Shown piece after piece: positions 1 through 5,127 of a DNA stretch of 5,127 bases. Source of the stretch: an uncultured Peptococcaceae bacterium (GTDB lineage: Bacteria > Bacillota > Dehalobacteriia > UBA7702); NCBI GenBank assembly GCA_937919295.1, contig CALFRX010000340.1:1-5127 (forward strand), written 5' to 3'. The stretch's first letter is position 1. Each line of letters starts with the position of its first letter. The notes below the pieces were generated by a model. The model was not told the origin of the DNA, did no database searches, and saw nothing but the letters and a program-made list of their open reading frames with translations. The position numbers were made by a program, and so were the translations under genes.

Positions 1-257
1 AGAAAGACCGTACCGTCTTCCGCATTGGCGGAAACGACAATCTTCACGCATTGGGAGATCAGACGGTTCAAATCTTTAAAATTTTCAATATCGTTCAGTA
101 CGTCACCCCAATACCAGCCCCCCTCCTTGCTGATGTAAATGGGAAAAATGTCATACTTTGCTTTGTCCAATGATTGCATGGCCTGAAGCGCGGAAATAAT
201 CGCCACTTCATGTTCCACGGAGGGGCAGCCAAAAATGACGCCTACGGTTGTTTTCAT
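1..257 (-). CDS. ddl: D-alanine--D-alanine ligase family protein, N-terminal part (runs off left edge)
   Basis: The reading frame starts at ATG 257-255 and stays open to the window edge, giving 85 codons of a protein usually about 300-370 residues long. The N-terminus has the beta-strand and glycine turn of Ddl enzymes followed by S13-V-E-H-E-V18 and an S-A-L-Q-A helix. This matches the family motif GGxSxEHEVSxxSA; E15 aligns with the glutamate of E. coli DdlB that contacts the first D-alanine. Next comes the typical YDIFPIYISKEGGWY strand and turn (35-49). Ddl enzymes are cytoplasmic ATP-grasp ligases that join two D-alanines for peptidoglycan stem peptides. The ATP-grasp and catalytic domains lie outside the window, so the second substrate (D-Ala, D-Ser or D-Lac) cannot be judged. 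The second glycine of the GG pair is cysteine followed by proline (C11-P12). A GGGAGG at 265-270 sits 7 nt before the ATG and supports this start. The gene follows the Mur ligase by 17 bp. Confidence 0.85.
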   Translation of the reverse strand, partial: MKTTVGVIFGCPSVEHEVAIISALQAMQSLDKAKYDIFPIYISKEGGWYWGDVLNDIENFKDLNRLISQCVKIVVSANAEDGTVF

Positions 258-264
258 ATTATTG

Positions 265-270
265 CCTCCC
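265..270 (-). promoter_or_regulatory. Ribosome binding site of the ddl-like gene
   Basis: GGGAGG on the minus strand lies 7 nt before ATG 257-255, inside the 17-bp gap after the Mur ligase stop (277-275). It fixes the ddl-like start and leaves no room for a separate promoter in the gap. Confidence 0.75.
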
Positions 271-274
271 TGCT

Positions 275-1894
275 TTATTCGTTATACGTATCGGGCAGAT
301 CGTTTTCATAGAGGACAAAGTCGCCTTTGCCTGCCCTGCCGTATACAAAAGTGTTTGCTTCGTTGAGGTTTTGGGCGATAAAGAGCTGATCTTCGGGAAA
401 GCCCGCGCTGAGAATGCCGTCTTTCAGCGCCTCCGTCTGCTTTTCGCCGACGAGGGCGATGTAGTCGCAGACAGCGGCGGCATGAGCACCGAATTTCCTG
501 TTTTCCTCGTCTTCCTTGGCGCCGAGTTCCACCATACCGGGGGTGATGAGGAACTTTTTGCCCCCTTCAATCTGACCCAAAACATCCATGGCCGCGGCGG
601 CACCTACGGGATTAGCGTTGAAGGCGTCGTCGATGATATTCAATCCGTTGGCCGTGGTTTTTAGCTCCAGACGGTGTTCCACCGGGGGCAGGGCCGATAC
701 GGCCCGCTTCATCTGTTTAAAGGAAACGCCCAGTTCATGGGCCATGGCGGCGGCGGCGACAATATTATAAACGTTGTGAATACCCAGAAGCTGGCTTCTG
801 AATTCTTCCTTTGCGCCGTCTTTGCTGCAGAGCGTAAATTCAGTGCCCCGGTGATGGTAGCGGATATCGGCGGCCCAATAGTCAAGATCAGGGCTTTCAA
901 TGCCGTAGGAGATCACTTTCCCCTTCACCCGGTAAGCGTTATCACGGATGGCCGGGTCGTCGAAATTCAATACGGCGACGCCGTCTGCGGGCAGGGCTTC
1001 CGCCAATTCGAATTTCGTATCGACAATCGTCTCAAAGGAGCCGAAGGATTCCAAATGAGCCTCGCCCAAAGCGGTGATGATGCCGTATCCCGGTTCCACC
1101 AAGTCGCAAAGTTCAGCGATATCCCCCTGCTGTTTGGCTCCCATTTCTGTAACGAAAGCCTGGTGCATCGGCTTTAACTCCCCGCGGATGATCTTGGTGA
1201 TGCCCATGGGCGTATTGTAGGAGCCGGGGGGCATCAGGGTATAGTATTTTTCTTCCAGCATACGGCTTAAAATGTGTTTCACCGAAGTTTTGCCGTAACT
1301 GCCGGTAATGGCGATCTTTAGCAGATCCTGCTGTTCGGCCAAGAGATCGTGGGCTTCGTCAAAGAACTTTTCCTGCTGATGCTCTTCAAATGGCTGCATA
1401 AAGGTATTGGCAGCGACGATGAAAAGTGGTGAGAGAAAGGGCAGCAGCGCCAAAAGCAAAAGGAAAACGCCGCGAATCAGCATGGCCGCGCCCTCATTGG
1501 CCACGATCAGCAGCAAAATGGCAATGGCGGGCAGAAAGTAAATGGTTAACAGCGTGACGTAAAGCCGCGTTGCCCGTTTCGTGAAGACCAAGGGTTTTTT
1601 CGGCGGCGTTTTATCTCTCGTCTGCACGAAAATGAGATAGAAAAGCGCCCAAAGCAAAACCGCGATAAGCTCCGCGACAAAACCACCGATGAAAATCAGG
1701 GGTATTCCGGCGAGGAGCGGCAAAAGATCTTTGAAACGTCTGGGCCCCTTCGCCTTCAGCCAGGCGCCGTAACGGTCGTTTCTGTAAGTATTCAACTGCA
1801 TCATGTGGAGTTCGTAGACGAGACGCTGTACCGAAAAGATCAGAAAAGGTACGCTGGCCAAAATCCACAGCAGCGACATCAAATGGTAGCTCAT
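275..1894 (-). CDS. Membrane-anchored MurF-like Mur ligase
   Basis: This 539-residue protein belongs to the ATP-dependent Mur ligases, which form an amide bond through an acyl-phosphate intermediate. Residues 1-165 are rich in hydrophobic segments (about 5-24, 57-72, 73-90, 110-132 and 138-163), so the N-terminus should be membrane-embedded. From about 190 it reads as MurF: P-loop ITGSYGKTS (196-204), NTPMGI (227-232), TEMGA (249-253), GEAHLESFGS (277-286), K294 at the usual carbamylated-lysine position, GIHNVYN (371-377), HRLE (407-410) and DDAFNANP (422-429). Canonical MurF (about 450 residues) instead starts with a soluble domain that binds the UDP-MurNAc part of its substrate; here that domain is missing. 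The substrate may therefore be membrane-linked or different, which is inference. The downstream ddl-like gene would supply a D-Ala-D-Ala-type dipeptide, as in the MurF pathway. Motifs fit MurF better than MurT or folylpolyglutamate synthase. ATG 1894-1892 is supported by a strong ribosome binding site. Confidence 0.87.
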   Translation of the reverse strand: MSYHLMSLLWILASVPFLIFSVQRLVYELHMMQLNTYRNDRYGAWLKAKGPRRFKDLLPLLAGIPLIFIGGFVAELIAVLLWALFYLIFVQTRDKTPPKKPLVFTKRATRLYVTLLTIYFLPAIAILLLIVANEGAAMLIRGVFLLLLALLPFLSPLFIVAANTFMQPFEEHQQEKFFDEAHDLLAEQQDLLKIAITGSYGKTSVKHILSRMLEEKYYTLMPPGSYNTPMGITKIIRGELKPMHQAFVTEMGAKQQGDIAELCDLVEPGYGIITALGEAHLESFGSFETIVDTKFELAEALPADGVAVLNFDDPAIRDNAYRVKGKVISYGIESPDLDYWAADIRYHHRGTEFTLCSKDGAKEEFRSQLLGIHNVYNIVAAAAMAHELGVSFKQMKRAVSALPPVEHRLELKTTANGLNIIDDAFNANPVGAAAAMDVLGQIEGGKKFLITPGMVELGAKEDEENRKFGAHAAAVCDYIALVGEKQTEALKDGILSAGFPEDQLFIAQNLNEANTFVYGRAGKGDFVLYENDLPDTYNE

Positions 1895-1902
1895 AGTGCT
1901 TT

Positions 1903-1909
1903 CCTCCTC
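1903..1909 (-). promoter_or_regulatory. Ribosome binding site of the Mur ligase, overlapping the upstream stop codon
   Basis: GAGGAGG lies 8 nt before ATG 1894-1892. Its first bases are part of the TGA stop of the hydrolase gene (1910-1908). Ribosomes ending the hydrolase would sit on this site, so the two genes are probably translationally coupled. It supports the chosen Mur ligase start. Confidence 0.8.
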
Positions 1910-2675
1910 AGATAAATGCCTGGCATACGCTGATAAAACGTTGTTTTTCCTCTAAAAAGGCATAATGGCCGCGACCGTTAAAAACGATGAGCGCACAATC
2001 GACATTGTTTTTCTTCAAAATCGCTTCCATCTGCTCTCCGTCGGCTAACGGGGTCGCCGTGTCTTCACTGCCCCAAATCAGCAGGGTGGAAACGCGAATC
2101 TGCTGAAGGTATGGGGTCAGATCTTCATTGACCACCGTCGATAGAATGCGGCGCATCCCTTCGGAGGCGGCGTTATAATCGGCGCTCCCCGCCTTACTTC
2201 GTCTTTTTTCCAGAATCTCCGCTTTCTTTTCGGAAAGACCCGGCAGGGAAAGCACTTTTTTCATGGCTTTATAGGAATAGATTTTCGCGTAATAGGAGAC
2301 GTCCCGTTTCGGCTTGATACCGGCGCTGTCCGCTAAAATCAATTTACCGGCGCGGCCCTTCGCCGCCAAAACGATACCGATCCGGCCGCCGTTGGAATGG
2401 CCGATCACCACGGGCTGTTCGATTTTCAGGGATCGCATAAAATGTTCAAAGAACAAGGCGTATTCCTTGGTTCCCCAGGTATTGGGGGGTTCTTCGCTTT
2501 CGCCGAAACCGGGAATATCAGGAGCCACCACCCGGTGGTTTTCTTTGAGGGCTTCGAAAACAGGGTCCCAATGGCCGCCGTTGCAGCCCCAGCCGTGGAG
2601 CAGTAAAACAGGGGAGCCTTCCCCTTCCTCCCGGTAGTTGATTTCTAATCCGTCTACAATCGTTTTCATTTTCAC
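1908..2675 (-). CDS. Alpha/beta-fold hydrolase
   Basis: The protein has 255 residues, usual for a single-domain alpha/beta hydrolase of the esterase/peptidase/haloperoxidase-like type. The catalytic set is complete: oxyanion-hole motif LLHGWG (25-30), a DIPGFGES strand and turn (53-60), nucleophile elbow GHSNGG with S94 (92-97), acid D205 in WGSEDTATP, and H237 in GRGHYAF. A basic helical stretch (about 120-175) forms the lid or cap. No signal peptide or membrane segment is seen, so it should be cytoplasmic. The substrate cannot be inferred from sequence. Its position 13 bp before a MurF-like ligase and near a ddl-like gene suggests an ester or amide substrate in the same pathway, which is inference. 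GTG 2675-2673 is taken as start because AGAGG (2681-2685) lies 5 nt upstream; ATG 2669-2667 is an alternative that shortens the protein by two residues. The gene starts 18 bp after comM and lacks a visible promoter of its own. Confidence 0.88.
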   Translation of the reverse strand: MKMKTIVDGLEINYREEGEGSPVLLLHGWGCNGGHWDPVFEALKENHRVVAPDIPGFGESEEPPNTWGTKEYALFFEHFMRSLKIEQPVVIGHSNGGRIGIVLAAKGRAGKLILADSAGIKPKRDVSYYAKIYSYKAMKKVLSLPGLSEKKAEILEKRRSKAGSADYNAASEGMRRILSTVVNEDLTPYLQQIRVSTLLIWGSEDTATPLADGEQMEAILKKNNVDCALIVFNGRGHYAFLEEKQRFISVCQAFI

Positions 2676-2693
2676 CGTTTCCTCTTTTTTCTG

Positions 2694-4238
2694 TTATATA
2701 CGGTCAAGGGAGCGGTATTGCACCGCCTCTAATATATGCTGACTCTGAATTTCTGTTTCACCGGCTAAATCCGCAATGGTACGGGCCACCTTGATGATGC
2801 GGTCGTGGCCTCTGGCGCTTAAATGAAGGCGCTGAAAGACTTTTTCCAGCACAGCGGTGGTTTTCCGGTCAAGAGGGCAAAAAGCGTCGAGATAGCGGCG
2901 GTCGAGACCGGCGTTACTGGTGATATCAAGGGCTTGATAGCGTTCTTGCTGCGTTTTCCTGGCCCGGACGACGCGCTCCCGAATCACCGCCGAGGATTCC
3001 TCCGCAGTCTCTTCGTCATGGAGTTCACGAAAGGCCACCCGGGAGACGTTCATATGGATATCAATGCGGTCTAACAAGGGACCGCCTAACTTATTAAAGT
3101 AACGGTGGATCTGCTGTTCCGAACAGCAACATTCCTTATCGGGATCGCCGTAATAGCCGCAGGGACAGGGATTGCAGGCGGCGATCAGCTGAAAGTCCGC
3201 GGGAAAGCGGCAACTCCCCGCCACCCTGGAGATATGCACCACTTTGTCTTCCAAAGGCTGGCGCAGCACCTGTAAAACGGTTTTGGGAAATTCTACAATC
3301 TCATCAAGGAAGAGCACGCCCTTTGAAGCCATGCTGATTTCCCCCGGCTTCGGGTAGGTGCCGCCGCCGGTGAGGCTCACCGCCGAAGAGGTGTGGTGAG
3401 GGGAACGGAAAGGGCGTTCCCTTACCAAAAAGTCGTCTTTCAATTCCCCGGCCAGGCTGTAAAGGGCCGTCACCGCCAATGCTTCTTTTCGCGTCAGGGG
3501 CGGCAGGATCGTCGGAAAGCTCCTGGCCAAAAGGGTTTTGCCGCTGCCGGGAACGCCAATCAAAAGGACATTGTGGCCGCCGGCGGCGGCAATTTCCATG
3601 CCGCGCTTGACCTGAGCCTGGCCTTTGATTTCCTTCATATCAAGGCAGCGCCGGGTGTTTTCCGCCGACAAAGCGAAATCGCTTTCCTCACTGTAGACAG
3701 CTTCCACGGGGGATTCGGCGCTGAGGTGATCCGCCAAGGCGCTAAGGGAAGCAACGGGATAGACCGTACTTCTGCCGTCAAGAGCGGCCTCTTTGGCGTT
3801 GGCTTGGGGTAAAAAAACAACAGCGTTTTCCTCCGCATCGGCGATACCGCCGACCATCGGCAAAACACCGTTGACCGCAGAAACGGAACCGTCCAAAGAA
3901 AGTTCACCAAAAAAGTACATTTGTTCTTCAATATACGCGGCGCTGATCTGGTCGGTGGCGACGAGGAGCGCTAAGGCGATGGGCAGATCGAAGCTGGTGC
4001 CGTTCTTTTTCAAATCGGCGGGAGCCAAGTTGATGATAATGCGCTTAGCGGGAAAAACGAAACCGGCGTTTTTCAATGCGGCTTTTACCCGCTCCCGACT
4101 TTCCCTCACCGCGGTTTCCGGCAAACCGACGATATCAAAAACAGGTATACCGTTGGCCACATCAGCTTCTACTGTAACAGGATGGGGCTCCAACCCGTAA
4201 AGAGCAACAGAGTTCACTTTCGCAAGGATGACGGCCAC
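2694..4238 (-). CDS. comM: ComM/YifB-family AAA+ ATPase (Mg-chelatase-like), natural transformation helicase
   Basis: At 514 residues this is close to the usual ComM/YifB length of about 505-512. Residues 20-170 form the Lon-S16-like N-terminal domain, with FDIVGLPETAVRESRERV (34-51) and NLAPADLKKNGTSFDLPIA (70-88). The AAA+ core has Walker A GVPGSGKT (228-235), FRSPHHT (277-283) and Walker B VLFLDE (308-313). A cysteine cluster (C355, C358, C360, C370-C372) typical of the family probably binds metal. LLDRIDIH (388-395) and the C-terminal LSARGHDRIIKVARTIADL (473-491) complete the Mg-chelatase-like C-terminal region. In Haemophilus and Vibrio, ComM is a hexameric helicase that extends branch migration during integration of transforming DNA; that role is carried over here by family. 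The only conventional in-frame start is GTG 4238-4236, but that codon overlaps its own ribosome binding site; alignment favours initiation three codons later at ATC 4229-4227. A consensus promoter lies just upstream, and three cell-wall-like genes follow. Confidence 0.93.
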   Translation of the reverse strand: MAVILAKVNSVALYGLEPHPVTVEADVANGIPVFDIVGLPETAVRESRERVKAALKNAGFVFPAKRIIINLAPADLKKNGTSFDLPIALALLVATDQISAAYIEEQMYFFGELSLDGSVSAVNGVLPMVGGIADAEENAVVFLPQANAKEAALDGRSTVYPVASLSALADHLSAESPVEAVYSEESDFALSAENTRRCLDMKEIKGQAQVKRGMEIAAAGGHNVLLIGVPGSGKTLLARSFPTILPPLTRKEALAVTALYSLAGELKDDFLVRERPFRSPHHTSSAVSLTGGGTYPKPGEISMASKGVLFLDEIVEFPKTVLQVLRQPLEDKVVHISRVAGSCRFPADFQLIAACNPCPCGYYGDPDKECCCSEQQIHRYFNKLGGPLLDRIDIHMNVSRVAFRELHDEETAEESSAVIRERVVRARKTQQERYQALDITSNAGLDRRYLDAFCPLDRKTTAVLEKVFQRLHLSARGHDRIIKVARTIADLAGETEIQSQHILEAVQYRSLDRI

Positions 4239-4243
4239 CTCCC
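4237..4243 (-). promoter_or_regulatory. Ribosome binding site of comM, placed for an AUC start
   Basis: GGGAGGT is a near-perfect anti-Shine-Dalgarno match. It overlaps GTG 4238-4236, so it cannot serve that codon. It lies 7 nt before ATC 4229-4227, a normal distance, and reading from ATC gives (M)LAKVNS, the usual N-terminus of this family. A weaker AGGA about 12 nt before the GTG is the only other candidate site. Confidence 0.6.
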
Positions 4244-4261
4244 AATAAATTCCTAAGTTAC

Positions 4262-4289
4262 ATTATAAATTAAAAGAAGCGAATGTCAA
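4262..4289 (-). promoter_or_regulatory. Sigma-70/SigA-type promoter of comM and downstream genes
   Basis: On the minus strand TTGACA (4289-4284) and TATAAT (4267-4262) are both exact consensus hexamers, separated by 16 bp. The predicted transcription start is near 4255, giving a short leader of about 17-26 nt that contains the GGGAGGT site. AT-rich sequence upstream of the -35 could act as an UP element. It is the only convincing promoter in the window and probably drives comM, the hydrolase, the Mur ligase and the ddl-like gene. Confidence 0.8.
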
Positions 4290-4320
4290 TACATATATAT
4301 TGTAGTTTTACAATCGCTTC
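4276..4320 (-). terminator. Terminator-like inverted repeat after yraN, overlapping the comM promoter
   Basis: Minus-strand arms GAAGCGATTGT (4320-4310) and ACATTCGCTTC (4286-4276) pair over 10 of 11 positions around a 23-nt loop. The right arm is followed by TTTTAATTT. The hairpin starts 13 nt after the yraN stop, as expected for a rho-independent terminator of rnhB-yraN. The long loop and interrupted U-tract make it a weak one. A second, mutually exclusive 6-bp stem (ATTGTA 4299-4304 with TACAAT 4309-4314) could form inside it. The right arm and T-run lie across the -35 end and the spacer of the comM promoter, so it could instead be an operator. Confidence 0.45.
4290..4304. repeat. Short AT-rich dyad (TACA-N7-TGTA type) abutting the comM -35 box
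   Basis: The 15-bp segment has perfect TACA/TGTA half-sites around seven A/T bases and lies directly next to TTGACA (4284-4289). It could be a regulator site or simply an AT-rich UP-like element. It does not match a LexA or ComK box known to me, and short AT-rich dyads arise by chance. Confidence 0.3.
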
Positions 4321-4333
4321 CGGTAAATCGTTT

Positions 4334-4699
4334 CTATATTAAAATATCTACGCAAATTTCCGTCTTTTCGACACTGTCGTTTTCATCGAGGTAAACCGCT
4401 ACGGCGAAAAAACGGACGTCGTAATCTTGCTGTTCTTTGCCGCAGAGATAAACTTTAGCCGCCCGCACCATGCGGTTTTTTTTCTGCTCTGTGATGCTCT
4501 CGAAAGGAGCGCCGAAACAAGCGTTGCGTCGTGTCTTCACTTCGACGAAAATAAGCTCCTGGCCTTTGGTCATAATCAGATCAATTTCGCCGCCGCGGAT
4601 ACAATAATTTTTTGTCAAAAGACGGTAGCCCTGTTTTTCCAAGACCCGGGCCGCAACGTCTTCCCCGTAAAATCCTGTGGCTTTTCGTTTCATGGTCAT
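4334..4699 (-). CDS. yraN: YraN family protein (UPF0102), predicted endonuclease-like fold
   Basis: At 121 residues this is the normal YraN/UPF0102 length. The family signature is clear: G9 and GED (12-14) in the first helix, RGGEIDLI (35-42), LIFVEVKTR (49-57) and the EQKKNRMVRAAKVYL helix (71-85). E38, D40, E53 and K55 correspond to a PD-(D/E)xK-like active site of the Holliday-junction-resolvase/restriction-endonuclease fold. The biochemical role of the family is not settled. ATG 4699-4697 follows the TAG stop of rnhB (4702-4700) with no gap, and an AAGGTGA-type ribosome binding site lies inside the end of rnhB, so the two are likely translated together. ATG 4693-4691 is a less well-spaced alternative. 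The rnhB-yraN-comM order is widespread in Bacillota. Confidence 0.93.
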   Translation of the reverse strand: MTMKRKATGFYGEDVAARVLEKQGYRLLTKNYCIRGGEIDLIMTKGQELIFVEVKTRRNACFGAPFESITEQKKNRMVRAAKVYLCGKEQQDYDVRFFAVAVYLDENDSVEKTEICVDILI

Positions 4700-5080
4700 C
4701 TATTTCACCTTGAAGGTCTTTCTGTGAATCGGCGAATACCCGTACTTTTTGATCATCTCACGGTGAAAGGCGGTGGGATATCCCTTGTGTTTTTGAAAAC
4801 CGTAAACCGGATAAATCTCGTGGTAGGCCGTCATGATCCGATCCCGCTCGTTTTTCGCTAAGATGCTGGCAGCGGCGATGGAGGCGGAGAGAGCATCCCC
4901 CTTCTTGATGGCAAGCTGAGGAATATCTGCTTGTTCCAGGCCAAAGGGTCCATCGATCAAGACGGCTTCGGCGGTTTTTGAGAGGGCAAACAAAGCGGTT
5001 CTCATGGCCTTCAGGGATGCCGCCAAAATATTGATCTTGTCGATTTCATCGTGTTCCACCCGGGTAACAGCCCAGGCCAC
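4700..5080 (-). CDS. rnhB: Ribonuclease HII, C-terminal part; frame interrupted near right edge
   Basis: RNase HII cleaves RNA in RNA-DNA hybrids and removes misinserted ribonucleotides. The visible 126 residues match the C-terminal two thirds of the enzyme: DEIDKINILAASLKAM (11-26), LIDG (41-44, third active-site Asp at D43), KGDALSASIAAASILAKNERD (60-80, fourth Asp at D80) and HKGYPTAFHREMIKKYG (98-114) ending in SPIHRKTF. The N-terminal DEAGRG motif carrying the first two acidic residues is absent. The frame continues to match the family upstream of the GTG at 5080-5078 (IKEKAVAWAV is typical), so that GTG is not a true start. In this frame a TAA stands at 5122-5120, whereas the frame open to the edge shows VKLLY, as expected just before this region. 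A frameshift around 5105-5115 would join the two. As read, the product would lack two catalytic residues. It may be a pseudogene or a sequence error near a contig end. Confidence 0.8.
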   Translation of the reverse strand: MAWAVTRVEHDEIDKINILAASLKAMRTALFALSKTAEAVLIDGPFGLEQADIPQLAIKKGDALSASIAAASILAKNERDRIMTAYHEIYPVYGFQKHKGYPTAFHREMIKKYGYSPIHRKTFKVK

Positions 5081-5127
5081 GGCTTTTTCTTTAATTTCCG
5101 TTTGGCCATATACAGGAGTTTAACCTG

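Noticed and set aside
248..1177. Plus-strand open frames at 248-664 and 674-1177
   Set aside because: They lie antisense to the Mur ligase core, whose motifs are unambiguous. They show no recognisable domain and have no ribosome binding site or promoter of their own.
275..1894. MurT (lipid II amidation, with GatD) or folylpolyglutamate synthase
   Set aside because: No MurT zinc-ribbon cysteines and no adjacent gatD are seen. The DDAFNANP, GIHNVYN and TEMGA motifs are MurF-like, and the multi-pass N-terminus fits neither family.
1..2675. Vancomycin-resistance-type cluster (VanA/VanG ligase with vanX, vanY or vanH)
   Set aside because: No D,D-dipeptidase, D,D-carboxypeptidase, lactate dehydrogenase or two-component genes are present, and the hydrolase has a Ser-Asp-His triad rather than a zinc peptidase motif. 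The ligase C-terminus that sets specificity is outside the window.
3393..4200. Plus-strand open frames at 3393-3812 and 3793-4200
   Set aside because: They are antisense to comM in a GC-balanced coding region. Their protein sequences have no family features.
2694..4238. Genuine magnesium chelatase subunit (BchI/ChlI)
   Set aside because: The Lon-like N-terminal domain, the cysteine cluster and the C-terminal region are those of ComM/YifB, and no tetrapyrrole genes are nearby.
4287..4309. AT-rich tract (ATATATAT) as a tandem repeat or replication origin element
   Set aside because: It is only a few dinucleotide units long and is explained by the promoter and hairpin region. No DnaA boxes or iterons are seen.
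4427..4861. Plus-strand open frame spanning yraN and the end of rnhB
   Set aside because: It is antisense to two well-supported genes that use a different frame and strand, and no motif is visible.

Overview
All the genes in this 5.1 kb window lie on the minus strand, packed head to tail, with only one gap longer than 20 bp (4239-4333). Several traits suggest a Gram-positive-type Bacillota (Firmicutes), probably an anaerobic Clostridia or Negativicutes lineage. These are strong GGAGG-type ribosome binding sites before several genes, GTG starts, a canonical TTGACA/TATAAT promoter in an AT-rich gap between moderately GC-rich genes, and the rnhB-yraN-comM gene order. The genus cannot be read from the sequence alone.

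In transcription order (right to left) the window starts with the C-terminal part of ribonuclease HII (rnhB). Its frame meets a stop at 5120-5122, 47 bases or less from the window edge. It abuts yraN (UPF0102, endonuclease-like fold). A 95-bp AT-rich spacer follows, with a terminator-like inverted repeat after yraN and a consensus sigma-70/SigA promoter reading into comM (YifB-type AAA+ helicase of natural transformation). The inverted repeat overlaps the promoter.

After comM, at gaps of 18, 13 and 17 bp, come three genes: an alpha/beta hydrolase, a membrane-anchored MurF-like Mur ligase, and the first 85 codons of a D-Ala-D-Ala ligase homologue that runs off the left edge. The spacing suggests one comM-hydrolase-Mur ligase-ddl transcript. 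The Mur ligase keeps the ATP-binding and C-terminal domains of MurF, but a block of about five hydrophobic segments replaces the usual UDP-MurNAc-binding domain.

The most notable features are this trio, which looks like a peptidoglycan-related or peptidoglycan-like ligation module tied to a comM promoter; an apparent non-AUG (AUC) start for comM; the overlapping terminator and promoter; and the interrupted rnhB frame. No RNA genes, mobile elements, CRISPR arrays or long repeats were seen.
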